Source: LMUY01 sp965199095 (GTDB taxonomy: Bacteria; Pseudomonadota; Alphaproteobacteria; Acetobacterales; Acetobacteraceae). Taken from it: a DNA stretch of 64,000 bases. The notes below the pieces were generated by a model, which searched no databases, was not told where the DNA came from, and was given only the letters and a program-made list of their open reading frames with translations. The stretch spans positions 1-64,000 of the forward strand of contig CBDAQM010000007.1 of the NCBI GenBank assembly GCA_965199095.1. The letters are read 5' to 3'. The position numbers were made by a program, and so were the translations under genes. Every line of letters starts with the position of its first letter. The stretch's first letter is position 1. Of the stretch, positions 8,712 to 16,576 are shown in pieces.

Positions 8712-9652
8712 CCCGGTTGCGCGGGCGGCTGCTCCAGGTCATCCCGACGCTGCTGCTGGTCAGCGTGCTGGTGTTCGGCTTGCAGCAATTGATGCCGGGC
8801 GACCCGGCGCTGGTGCTGGCCGGGGAGGAAGGGGCGAACCCGCAGGTGCTGGCGCAAATCCGCGACGAGCTGTGGCTCGACCGGCCGTTGCCCGTGCAAT
8901 ACGTGCATTGGCTGGGCGGGCTGCTGCACGGCGACCTCGGCTATTCCTGGCGCATCCGCCAGCCGGTGGCCAGCCTGGTGCGGGAGAAGCTGCCGGTGAC
9001 GCTGCAACTCGGCGTCATGGCCTTCGCCTTCGCGCTGCTGATCGGGGTGCCGGCGGGCGTGCTGTCGGCCGTGAAGCGCGGCACGTGGTGGGACCATGCG
9101 GCCAACCTGATCGGCCTGGGCGGGTTGTCGATCCCGAATTTCTGGCTGGGGATCATGCTGATCCTGCTGGTGTCGGTCGATCTCGGCTGGCTGCCGCCCT
9201 CCGGCTACGTGCCGCTGACGGAGGATTTCTGGCAGTCGATCGCCACCACGATCATGCCGGCCTTCGTGCTGGGCAACGCCACGGCCGCGGTGCTGATGCG
9301 CCATGTGCGCAGCGCGATGCTCACGGCGCTGGACCAGGATTACGTGCGGACCGCGCGGGCGAAGGGGCTGCGGGAGCTCCGCGTGGTGATCCGGCACGCG
9401 CTGCGCAACGCGCTGGTGCCGGTGGTGACGCTCGGCGCGCTGGAACTCGGCACGCTGTTCTCGGGCGCGGTGTTGACGGAGCAGGTGTTCAGCATCCCGG
9501 GTTTCGGCAAGCTGGTGGTCGACGCGGTGTTCAACCGCGACTACCCGGTGGTGCAGGGCGTGGTGATGGTGACCGCGACGTTGTACATCCTGCTGAACCT
9601 GCTGGCGGACGTGCTCTACGTCCTGGTCAACCCCCGGCTGCGCGTCGCATGA
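8708..9652 (+). CDS. ABC transporter permease, DppB/OppB type
   Basis: 314 residues with about six membrane helices. The first hydrophobic segment (IPTLLLVSVLVFGLQQLMPG) carries the PGDPA motif typical of DppB-type subunits. The cytoplasmic coupling loop (EAA motif) is DQDYVRTARAKGLRELRVV with the following HALRNALVPVVT. It forms the membrane channel with the next gene. Start overlaps the binding-protein stop and its stop overlaps the next start, so all three are translationally coupled. Confidence 0.85.
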   Translation: MTRLRGRLLQVIPTLLLVSVLVFGLQQLMPGDPALVLAGEEGANPQVLAQIRDELWLDRPLPVQYVHWLGGLLHGDLGYSWRIRQPVASLVREKLPVTLQLGVMAFAFALLIGVPAGVLSAVKRGTWWDHAANLIGLGGLSIPNFWLGIMLILLVSVDLGWLPPSGYVPLTEDFWQSIATTIMPAFVLGNATAAVLMRHVRSAMLTALDQDYVRTARAKGLRELRVVIRHALRNALVPVVTLGALELGTLFSGAVLTEQVFSIPGFGKLVVDAVFNRDYPVVQGVVMVTATLYILLNLLADVLYVLVNPRLRVA

Positions 9653-10668
9653 GTTTGGAGTCCCATGCCGCCCTCAAACCATCTCCCTCTGGGAAAGGGC
9701 AGGCTGAGGGTGGCGGGCACATCCTGGCGGGTGCTGCAGAGACGGTGGCCCCACCCTCACCCAACCCTCTCCCAGAGGGAGAGGGCCTCTCGGCAGTGGC
9801 GGGTGCGAGTGTGCGGGGGGCAGAGAGGGCGCGGAGCCCGGCGGCGCTGGCGCTGCGGCGGTTCGCGCACAGGCCGGCCGCCGTGTTCGGGTTGGTCGTG
9901 ATCGTCATCTTCGTCGCGGTCGCCGTCGCCGCGCCTTGGATCACCCCGTATGACCCGGTGCGGCAGTCCTACAGCGTCATCCGCAAGGCGCCCTCCGCGT
10001 TGCACTGGTTCGGCACGGACGAGAACGGGCGGGACGTGCTGTCGCGCGTCATGATGGGCGCGCGGGCCACCCTGATGGCGGGGCTGGTTTCCGTCGTCAT
10101 CGCCTCGGGCGTCGGCGTGCCGGTGGGGCTGCTGGCCGGGTTCGCCGGCGGGTGGGTGGATTCGGTGATCGGGCGGTTGGTGGACGCGATGCTGGCCTGC
10201 CCGTTCCTGATCCTGGCCATCGCGCTGGCCGCGTTCCTGGGGCCATCCTTGACCAACGCCATGATCGCCATCGGCGTCACCGCCACGCCCGTCTTCGTCC
10301 GCGTCGCCCGCGCCGCCACCCTCGACGCGGCAGCCAACGATTATGTCGAGGCAGCGCGGGCGCTGGGCAACCCGCCCTGGCGCGTGGCGGTGCGCCACGT
10401 GCTGCCGAACATCGTCCCGCCCGTCCTGGTGCAGGCGACGCTCGCCATCGCCACGGCGATCATCGCGGAGGCCAGCTTGTCGTTCCTCGGCCTCGGGCAG
10501 CAGCCGCCGGAACCGTCCTGGGGGTCGATGCTGAACGCGGCGCAGCGGTTCCTGACGCAGGCGCCGTGGCTCGCCATCTTCCCGGGCGCCGCGATTTTCC
10601 TGACCGTACTGGCCTTCAACCTGGTCGGCGACGGCCTGCGCGACGCGCTGGATCCTCGGCGGCGCTAG
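9649..10668 (+). CDS. ABC transporter permease, DppC/OppC type, with a repeat-derived N-terminal extension
   Basis: 339 residues, about 40 longer at the N-terminus than usual. Residues 9-46 are encoded by an imperfect palindromic repeat (9679-9785) and read SPSGKGQAEGGG and PPSPNPLPEGEGL. The DppC-like body starts at about residue 60 (RSPAALALRRFAHRPAAVFG), followed by GTDENGRDVLSRVMMGAR and the coupling loop NDYVEAARALGNPPWRVAVRHVLPN. About six membrane helices. The ATP-binding subunits must be encoded elsewhere. No in-frame start is better placed downstream of the repeat and the ATG overlaps the upstream stop, so I keep this start. Confidence 0.8.
   Translation: MSLESHAALKPSPSGKGQAEGGGHILAGAAETVAPPSPNPLPEGEGLSAVAGASVRGAERARSPAALALRRFAHRPAAVFGLVVIVIFVAVAVAAPWITPYDPVRQSYSVIRKAPSALHWFGTDENGRDVLSRVMMGARATLMAGLVSVVIASGVGVPVGLLAGFAGGWVDSVIGRLVDAMLACPFLILAIALAAFLGPSLTNAMIAIGVTATPVFVRVARAATLDAAANDYVEAARALGNPPWRVAVRHVLPNIVPPVLVQATLAIATAIIAEASLSFLGLGQQPPEPSWGSMLNAAQRFLTQAPWLAIFPGAAIFLTVLAFNLVGDGLRDALDPRRR
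9679..9785. repeat. REP-like imperfect palindrome inside the permease gene
   Basis: Two 34-bp arms (9679-9712 and 9752-9785) are reverse complements apart from about six mismatches and enclose a 39-bp loop. The motif combines ccctctggga, agggg-type and gagggtg blocks, as in the abundant intergenic palindromic repeats of high-GC proteobacteria. Here it lies in frame within the 5' end of the permease gene and adds a Pro/Gly/Glu-rich segment to the protein. Confidence 0.7.
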
Positions 10669-10765
10669 GCGCTCGCCCAGGCGGCGTTAGGCGCTCGCTC
10701 CGGCGACGTTGACCAGGCGGGCGCTCCGGTGTGTCATCCCGTCCAGAAAAAACAGGGAGGATGCC

Positions 10766-11821
10766 ATGCGCGCCTGGGCCGTGGTCGAGAATGGGGCGGA
10801 CTTGCAGGAGATCGAGCTGCCGACGCCGGAGCCTACCGGCAAGCAGGTCCTGCTGGAGGTGACGCATTGCGGCGTCTGCCACTCCGACCTCCACATCTGG
10901 GAAGGCTATTACGACATCGGCGGCGGCAAGCGCATGTCGCTGAAGGACCGCGGCGTCACCCTGCCGCTCGCCATGGGGCACGAGATCGTCGGCCGGGTGG
11001 TGAAGCTCGGGCCGGAGGCGAGCGGGGTCAAGATCGGCGACGTCCGCATCGTCTTCCCCTGGGTCGGCTGCGGCCATTGCGAGCGCTGCCTGGCGGAGGA
11101 GGACAATATGTGCCTGCAAGGCCGCTCCCTGGGCGTTTACCAGAATGGCGGCTACGCCACCCATGTGCTGGCGATGGAGCCGCGGCACCTGGTCGACCCC
11201 GGCACGGTCGACCCGGCGCTGGCGGCGACCTACGCCTGCAGCGGCATCACGGTGTATTCCGCCATCAAGAAGGTCATGCCCCTGCCGCCGGACACCCCGA
11301 TCGTGCTGGTCGGCGCGGGCGGGCTGGGGCTGAACGCCATCGCGGTGCTTAAGGCGATGGGCCATCGCAACATCATCTCCGTCGACCTGAGCGATGAGAA
11401 ACGAGCCGTCGCGATGGCTGCCGGGGCGACGGCCACGGTCGATGGCACGGGCGAAGGCGTGGCGGAGCGCATCATGCAGGCGGCGGGCGGCCCGGTGCGC
11501 GCGGTGATCGACCTCGTCAACGGCACGGCCACGGCGCGCTTCGCCTTTGCCGCGCTGGCCAAGGGGGGCCGCCTGGTCCAGGTGGGGCTGTTCGGTGGCG
11601 ACCTGACGGTGGTGCTGCCGATCATGGCGATGCGCGAGCTGACGGTCGGCGGCAGCTATGTCGGCAACCCGAAGGAACTGCGGGAGCTGGTGGCGCTGGC
11701 GCAGGATGGCACGCTGAAGCCGCTGCCCTACAGCACGGTGCCGATGGCGCAGGCGAACGACGCGCTGATGCGGCTGAAGAACGGCAAGATCACCGGTCGC
11801 GTGGTGCTGCAGGCGGCATGA
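10766..11821 (+). CDS. Zinc-dependent alcohol dehydrogenase (MDR family)
   Basis: 351 residues. The catalytic zinc site is visible as HCGVCHSDLH (Cys) and GHEIVGRV (His-Glu). The structural zinc lobe is GCGHCERCLAEEDNMC with four cysteines. The Rossmann fold follows at about residue 178 (VLVGAGGLGLNAIAV). The start is set by a strong ribosome site (gggagg at 10755-10760) six bases before the ATG. It oxidises an alcohol or reduces an aldehyde with NAD(P). It is separated from the permeases by about 95 bp and from asd by 216 bp. Confidence 0.85.
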   Translation: MRAWAVVENGADLQEIELPTPEPTGKQVLLEVTHCGVCHSDLHIWEGYYDIGGGKRMSLKDRGVTLPLAMGHEIVGRVVKLGPEASGVKIGDVRIVFPWVGCGHCERCLAEEDNMCLQGRSLGVYQNGGYATHVLAMEPRHLVDPGTVDPALAATYACSGITVYSAIKKVMPLPPDTPIVLVGAGGLGLNAIAVLKAMGHRNIISVDLSDEKRAVAMAAGATATVDGTGEGVAERIMQAAGGPVRAVIDLVNGTATARFAFAALAKGGRLVQVGLFGGDLTVVLPIMAMRELTVGGSYVGNPKELRELVALAQDGTLKPLPYSTVPMAQANDALMRLKNGKITGRVVLQAA

Positions 11822-11841
11822 TGGTCTGTTGACGCCGGGTG

Positions 11842-12032
11842 GGATGGGTCGGTAGACCCATTCCATGTCCGCGACGATGACACTCAAGCGCACGACCAAG
11901 ACCACCGCCTCGGCGGGGCGTCTTCTGGTGCGCGTGCGGTAGTCACCGCGGCATAGACCAGACGCCCCGCCGGGATCGGACGGGGCGGTTCGTCAGCCAG
12001 CACCCGTCCTCCGCGGCTTAGACAAAGGACGG
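11842..12032 (+). promoter_or_regulatory. Putative leader-peptide attenuator upstream of asd
   Basis: Five segments can pair in mutually exclusive ways. A (11911-11923) pairs perfectly over 13 bp with B (11960-11972). B (11963-11969) can instead pair with C (11981-11987). C (11978-11983) can pair with D (12004-12009). D (12004-12010) can pair with E (12026-12032), which contains the aagga ribosome site of asd. If A:B forms, C:D forms and the asd ribosome site is free; if B:C forms, D:E hides it. A lies just after the Thr/Lys codons of a small ORF. A separate hairpin is at 11842-11865. The pairings are seen; the regulatory function is inferred. Confidence 0.4.
11865..11942 (+). CDS. Putative Thr/Lys-rich leader peptide of asd (25 aa)
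   Basis: ATG to TAG encodes 25 residues, six of them threonine (positions 4, 6, 10, 11, 13, 14) and two lysine (8, 12); residues 6-14 read TLKRTTKTT. Aspartate-semialdehyde dehydrogenase supplies the threonine and lysine pathways, so this composition is what a leader peptide for asd would have. Segment A of the attenuator overlaps codons 16-20. No clear ribosome site precedes the ATG, which weakens the call; it might be leaderless. Confidence 0.4.
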   Translation: MSATMTLKRTTKTTASAGRLLVRVR

Positions 12033-12037
12033 ACACG

Positions 12038-13102
12038 ATGTTGGATGGCCTTGCAAGACCTGTCGAAACGCTCGCCGACCGCCTCGGTCAAAGCGCGCCT
12101 CATGTCGCGATCGTCGGCGCGACCGGCGCTGTCGGCGTGGAGTTGCTGGGCTGCCTGGAACGCCGCGGCTTCCCCGTCGCCGGGCTGACGCTGCTGGCCT
12201 CCCCGCGCTCGGCGGGCAAGACGCTGCGGTTCAGAGGGGAGGCGGCGCCAGTCCAGATCTTGACCGAGCAGAGCTTTGCGGGCGTCGACCTTGCCTTGTT
12301 CTCCGCGGGGAGCGGCATTTCCAAACATTATGCGCCCGTCGCAGTGGCGGCCGGCGCCGTGGTGGTGGACAACTCCTCGGCCTTCCGCATGGACCCGGGC
12401 GTGCCGTTGGTCGTGCCGGAGGTGAACGGCAGCACGCTGGCCGGTCACCGCGGCATCGTCGCCGTCCCCAACTGCGTGGCCATCATCGCCACGGTCGCGC
12501 TGGCGCCGTTGCACCGCGCCCATTGCATCCGTCGCGTGTCGGCTGCGACCTATCAGGCGGCATCGGGCGCCGGCGCCGCGGCGATGGAGGAGTTGCGGGC
12601 GTCGACCGCCGCCTACCTTCAAGGCGAGCCGTATGTGCCGACGGTATTGCCGCACCCCTACGCGTTCAACCTGTTCAGCCACAACGCCGAGATGGACCCG
12701 GCCACCGGCTATAACGGGGAGGAGTTGAAGGTGGTGTCGGAGACGCGCCGCATCCTGGACGCGCCCGCTCTCCCCATCGGCATCACCTGCATCCGTGTCC
12801 CGGTGCTGCGTGCCCACGCCATGGCGCTGACGGTCGAGTTCGATGAGGTGGTATCGCCGGACGCGGCGCGCCTGATCCTGGCGCAGGCGCCGGGCGTGCG
12901 TCTAGTGGACGACCGCCTCGCCAATCACTTCCCGATGCCGTCGGAGGCGTCCGGGCAGGATGACGTGCTGGTCGGTCGCATCCGCACCGATCTCGGCGAT
13001 CCGTCCGGGCGATCCTTGGCCCTGTTCGTCGCCGGCGACCAATTGTTGAAAGGTGCGGCGTTGACGGCCGTGCAGATCGCCGAGTTGCTGTTAAAGCGCT
13101 GA
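12038..13102 (+). CDS. asd: Aspartate-semialdehyde dehydrogenase
   Basis: 354 residues. After a 20-residue N-terminal extension comes the NADP-binding HVAIVGATGAVGVELL. Then follow VDLALFSAGSGISKHYAP and VVDNSSAFRMD, the catalytic cysteine in VAVPNCVAIIATVALAPLH, and the C-terminal substrate residues in CIRVPVLRAHAMALTVEF. It reduces aspartyl phosphate to aspartate semialdehyde, the branch point to lysine/diaminopimelate, threonine, methionine and isoleucine. The ATG is preceded by aaagga at suitable spacing. The ribosome site can be sequestered by an upstream complementary segment (see attenuator entry). Confidence 0.85.
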   Translation: MLDGLARPVETLADRLGQSAPHVAIVGATGAVGVELLGCLERRGFPVAGLTLLASPRSAGKTLRFRGEAAPVQILTEQSFAGVDLALFSAGSGISKHYAPVAVAAGAVVVDNSSAFRMDPGVPLVVPEVNGSTLAGHRGIVAVPNCVAIIATVALAPLHRAHCIRRVSAATYQAASGAGAAAMEELRASTAAYLQGEPYVPTVLPHPYAFNLFSHNAEMDPATGYNGEELKVVSETRRILDAPALPIGITCIRVPVLRAHAMALTVEFDEVVSPDAARLILAQAPGVRLVDDRLANHFPMPSEASGQDDVLVGRIRTDLGDPSGRSLALFVAGDQLLKGAALTAVQIAELLLKR

Positions 13103-13367
13103 GGTCGGCTGCGGCCGAACTGACCCTGGATGTGACACACATCATAAGTTGTCCGGCAGCATCCAATCAAATCAATCACGACGGTCATCACCGCCTGGTG
13201 GCGGTGGTCGAGGCCGACGCCGTCGTCGGCATGGACGTGCGTTTCGGCGTCGCCCGCCCTTGGGTCCGATAGCCGGATGTGCACATTCGCCTTGTCCGAC
13301 CCGAGCTCTGGCCGGTGCCGCGCCCAAGTGATTTATCACAAACTGCGGCATGGTTAACGACGCGGGA
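13103..13367. other. Intergenic stretch, no gene recognised
   Basis: Between asd and the partition-protein remnant I find no start codon with a ribosome site and no recognisable protein. A short open run near 13190-13275 reads VAVVEADAVVGMDVRFGV but matches nothing I know. This is probably the left edge of the acquired DNA that follows. Confidence 0.4.
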
Positions 13368-13570
13368 TCAGGCAGCCAGCTCCAGAACGTTCGAAGACAC
13401 GATGGCCCTGAATTGATCGAGGAACTCGGAGTGATGCTCGGCCAGGTAGCGTTCGACCTGCGTGTTCCTCAGCAGTTTGCAGAGGTAGCCGCTGGCTACC
13501 ACCAATTCGAGTATATGTGGCCTGGAAAGGGCATCCTTGCCACGCAGCTCGGGCCGAACCGCAGCGGACG
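13368..13570 (-). pseudogene. C-terminal remnant resembling a RepB/ParB-type plasmid partition protein
   Basis: The open segment ends with DALSRPHILELVVASGYL, NTQVERYLAEHHSEFLDQF and RAIVSSNVLELAA. The pattern of a (L/I)LxxxRVxRYLxxHHxEhLxEF C-terminus is one I associate with RepB-like ParB proteins of alphaproteobacterial plasmids. Only about 65 codons remain and the 5' part ends where the arsB start region begins on the other strand. If correct, this hints that the resistance genes next to it arrived with plasmid DNA. Confidence 0.35.
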
Positions 13571-13573
13571 GAA

Positions 13574-14842
13574 GTGGTGATCGGCATCCTCGCGTCACCT
13601 TGGACGACCTGGGTCATCGCAGCCGCGGCCACCGCGGGCGTCATCATCCGGCCGTTCTCCTGGCCGGAATACATCTGGGCCGCCGCCGGGGCAGTCCTTC
13701 TGGTGGTGCTCGGCTTGTTGCCGTTCGGGGACGCGATCTCCGGCGTCGCCAAGGGCACCGACGTCTATCTGTTCCTGATCGGAATGATGCTGCTGGCCGA
13801 ACTCGCACGGCAGGAGGGCCTGTTCGACTGGCTGGCCGCGAAGGCCGCTGCACGTGCAGGCGGTTCGGCGGCACGTCTGTTCACCCTTGTCTTCTGCGTC
13901 GGTACGGTCGTGACGGTGTTCCTGTCCAATGACGCGACGGCGGTCGTGCTGACGCCCGCGGTGGCGGCCGTCGTGAAGGCGGCCAAGGCCGACAAGCCGC
14001 TGCCCTACCTGTTTATCTGCGCCTTCATCGCCAATGCGGCCAGCTTTGTGCTGCCGATCTCGAACCCGGCGAACCTGGTGATCTACGGCAGCCACATGCC
14101 GCCGCTGCTGCACTGGCTGCCGCAATACGCGCTGCCCTCCGTGCTCTCGATCCTCGCCACGTATTTCGTACTCCGCTGGTCGCAGCGCGGCGGCCTGCAA
14201 CAGACGATCACTTCCGACATCGATGTCCCGGAGCTTACCACGGGAGGCAAGGCAGCGGCGTTCGGGATCGGCACGACCGCCGCTGTCCTGCTCGTATCCT
14301 CAGGTTTCGACATCCAGCTCGGGCTGCCGACTTTCCTGGCCGGCCTGGCGACCGCACTCCTTGTCCTGGTGCGCTCGAAATCCAGTCCGGTGGAGGTGGC
14401 GAAGAACATCTCCTGGGGCGTGCTGCCACTCGTGGCCGGGTTGTTCGTGCTGGTCGAATCCTTGGAGAAGACCGGAGTCACCGACCGGATTGGGCATCTG
14501 CTTCATGATCTTGTGCAGCATTCGGCGGTCGCGGCAGCCTGGGTGTCCGGCGCGGCCCTCGCGTTTGGCTGCAACCTCGTGAACAACCTGCCCGCCGGAT
14601 TGGTGGCCGGGCGGGTGGTCGAGATCGCCGACGTTCCGGAGCACGTCCGCAGCGCGGTCCTGATCGGCGTCGATCTCGGGCCGAACCTGTCCGTGACCGG
14701 CTCGCTCGCGACGATTCTGTGGCTCACCGCCCTCCGGCGCGAGGGACTCAATGTGAGCGCGGGCACCTTCCTGAAGCTGGGCTTCCTCGTGATGCCACCG
14801 GCTCTCCTGCTCGCGCTCGCGGGCGTCTTTGTCTTCGGCTGA
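13574..14842 (+). CDS. ArsB/NhaD-superfamily arsenite efflux-type membrane transporter
   Basis: About 422 residues with 10-12 membrane helices. ArsB-like landmarks are GTDVYLFLIGMMLLAELARQEGLFDWLA, the FLSNDATAVVLTPAV re-entrant motif in the first half, LPISNPANLVIYG, and the second inverted repeat CNLVNNLPAGLVAG with GVDLGPNLSVTGSLATILW. ArsB exports arsenite using the proton gradient or with ArsA. I choose the GTG at 13574 after ggacggaag; an upstream ATG at 13517 would read through the partition-protein remnant. No arsR, arsA or arsC is adjacent, so the substrate is inferred from family only. DMT and MFS transporters follow closely. Confidence 0.75.
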   Translation: MVIGILASPWTTWVIAAAATAGVIIRPFSWPEYIWAAAGAVLLVVLGLLPFGDAISGVAKGTDVYLFLIGMMLLAELARQEGLFDWLAAKAAARAGGSAARLFTLVFCVGTVVTVFLSNDATAVVLTPAVAAVVKAAKADKPLPYLFICAFIANAASFVLPISNPANLVIYGSHMPPLLHWLPQYALPSVLSILATYFVLRWSQRGGLQQTITSDIDVPELTTGGKAAAFGIGTTAAVLLVSSGFDIQLGLPTFLAGLATALLVLVRSKSSPVEVAKNISWGVLPLVAGLFVLVESLEKTGVTDRIGHLLHDLVQHSAVAAAWVSGAALAFGCNLVNNLPAGLVAGRVVEIADVPEHVRSAVLIGVDLGPNLSVTGSLATILWLTALRREGLNVSAGTFLKLGFLVMPPALLLALAGVFVFG

Positions 14843-14858
14843 ACTGGAGAAGAATCCG

Positions 14859-15314
14859 ATGCAGAACATCAGTGCCGCATGGCTCTACCCGCTCATCCTC
14901 ATCGCAGGGGCACTCCAGGCGTGGGGACCGCCGATGAACGGCGCCCTGCGGGGGGCGCTGACGAATCCCTGGCTGGCGAGCCTGGTCTCGTTCCTCCCCA
15001 TCGTCGCCTTCCTGGGCGTATTGCTTCTCTGCCAGCCGCGACCGATGCCGACGGCGGACGGGCTCGGCGGGATGCCCTGGTGGGCGCCGCTGGGCGGCGT
15101 CATCGGGTCGTTCGCCGTGATCGCCGGGCTGCTGTTCGTGGACAAGGTGGGAGCCGGGGCGTTCGCGGGACTGACGATCACGGCGAACATCCTCATGTCC
15201 CTGGCCGTCGATCACTTCGGCCTGTTCGGCATGGAGGTCCACGCCATCAACATTTGGCGCATCCTCGGTGGGCTGCTGATGGTCGCCGGGATCGCTCTCG
15301 TCGCGATGTTCTGA
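14859..15314 (+). CDS. DMT-family (YdcZ/DUF606-like) small membrane transporter
   Basis: 151 residues with five hydrophobic segments. The pattern resembles the YdcZ/DUF606 branch of drug/metabolite transporters: GALQAWGPPMNGALRGAL near the N-terminus, WWAPLGGVIGSFAVIAGLLFVDKVGAGAF, and ITANILMSLAVDHFGLFG followed by RILGGLLMVAGIALV. A ctggagaag ribosome site fixes the start. It lies 16 bp after the ArsB-like gene and 2 bp before the MFS gene, so the three form an operon. Substrate unknown. Confidence 0.7.
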   Translation: MQNISAAWLYPLILIAGALQAWGPPMNGALRGALTNPWLASLVSFLPIVAFLGVLLLCQPRPMPTADGLGGMPWWAPLGGVIGSFAVIAGLLFVDKVGAGAFAGLTITANILMSLAVDHFGLFGMEVHAINIWRILGGLLMVAGIALVAMF

Positions 15315-15316
15315 GC

Positions 15317-16576
15317 GTGGCTAAGGCATCCTTCAGGCCATGGTCGCTCGATGCGCTGAACTTCCTGCTTGCGGATGTGCGCGGCGCGCTCGGTCCCTAC
15401 CTCAATGTCTTTCTCGTCACCCAGCAGCACTGGAGCCAAACCCAGGTAGGCTGGGTGACGACCGTCAGCGGCCTGCTGGGCTTGGTCGCGCAGACACCCG
15501 CCGGTGGTGCCATCGACGCCACGAACCGCAAGCGCGGCGCCGTCGTGATAGCCCTCGCGGTGCTGGCCGCCGGGGCCGCCGTCATCTTCGCGGCGCCGAC
15601 GTTCTGGCCGGTGCTGATCTCGAACACGGCAATGGCGATCGTCGGCGATATCTTCGGCCCGGCGGTTGCAGCCATGACCCTGGGACTGTATGCGCGCAAC
15701 CGGCTCGCCCGGAGGATGGGCCGCAATTCGGCATTCGACCATGCGGGCAACGTGGCCATCGCGGCCGCGGCCGGAGCCGTGGGCTACCTCGTGTCGCAGC
15801 GGGCGGTCTTCCTGCTGGTCCCGGTGTTCGCCGTGCTGGCGATCGGGGCGACGCTGTCGATCCCGCATGAGGCGATCGACCAGAACCGGGCACGCGGCCT
15901 GGACCGGGAGGGGCAGAATCCGGGCCAGGGTGCGTCGGGCTACCGGATGCTGATGAGATCGCGTCCGCTCGTGTTGTTTGCCATCTGCGCGATGCTGTTC
16001 CATTTCGCGAACGCGCCGCTGCTTCCCCTCGTGGGACAGAAGCTCGCGCAGTCGCATCCCGAGTGGGCGACCGCGATGATGTCAGCCTGCATCATCGCGG
16101 CTCAGCTCATCATGCTTCCCGTGGCATTGGCGGTCGGCGCGACGGCGGACCGGCTCGGCCGCAAACCGATCCTGCTGATCGGGTTCGCCGTGCTTCCCGT
16201 CCGCGCCCTGCTCTATACGTTCTCAAACGACGCCTGGTGGCTGATCGGCGTGCAGCTGCTGGACGGCGTCGGTGCCGGGATCTTCGGGGCCATCACGCCG
16301 CTGCTGATTGCGGATCTGACCAGGGGAACCGGACGATACAATCTCGCGCAGGGGGCGGTGGCCACCGCCCAGGGAATCGGGGCCAGCATCAGCGGGCTGT
16401 TTGCGGGTGTCGTCGTCGACCACTTCGGCTATTCGGCGACATTCCTGGCGCTGGGCGTGGCGGCGTGCGTCGCGTTCGCAACGCTGTTGCTGGCCATGCC
16501 GGAAACCGCCGGGCGGAGCGACGAAACCCTGTGCCCCGGTCCCGGCGCCGCAGTCCGTCGCACCGTCAGCTCGTAG
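15317..16576 (+). CDS. Major facilitator superfamily transporter
   Basis: 419 residues, about 12 membrane helices. MFS loop motifs are visible: the loop 2-3 region PAGGAIDATNRKRGAVV and its second-half counterpart VGATADRLGRKPILLIG. The GTG at 15317 begins two bases after the previous stop, so it is the third gene of the arsB-DMT-MFS operon. Related MFS genes are often found beside chrA or arsenic genes, as here, but the substrate cannot be read. The 3' end overlaps the convergent chrA fragment by 11 bp. Confidence 0.75.
   Translation: MAKASFRPWSLDALNFLLADVRGALGPYLNVFLVTQQHWSQTQVGWVTTVSGLLGLVAQTPAGGAIDATNRKRGAVVIALAVLAAGAAVIFAAPTFWPVLISNTAMAIVGDIFGPAVAAMTLGLYARNRLARRMGRNSAFDHAGNVAIAAAAGAVGYLVSQRAVFLLVPVFAVLAIGATLSIPHEAIDQNRARGLDREGQNPGQGASGYRMLMRSRPLVLFAICAMLFHFANAPLLPLVGQKLAQSHPEWATAMMSACIIAAQLIMLPVALAVGATADRLGRKPILLIGFAVLPVRALLYTFSNDAWWLIGVQLLDGVGAGIFGAITPLLIADLTRGTGRYNLAQGAVATAQGIGASISGLFAGVVVDHFGYSATFLALGVAACVAFATLLLAMPETAGRSDETLCPGPGAAVRRTVSS

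Noticed and set aside
11842..12037. Known metabolite riboswitch (lysine or SAM class)
   Set aside because: I see no conserved aptamer core; the small Thr/Lys-rich ORF and alternating pairings fit a leader-peptide mechanism better.
13517..13573. Upstream ATG start for the ArsB-like gene
   Set aside because: The added residues are antisense to the partition-protein remnant and unlike ArsB N-termini; a GTG with a ribosome site lies at 13574.
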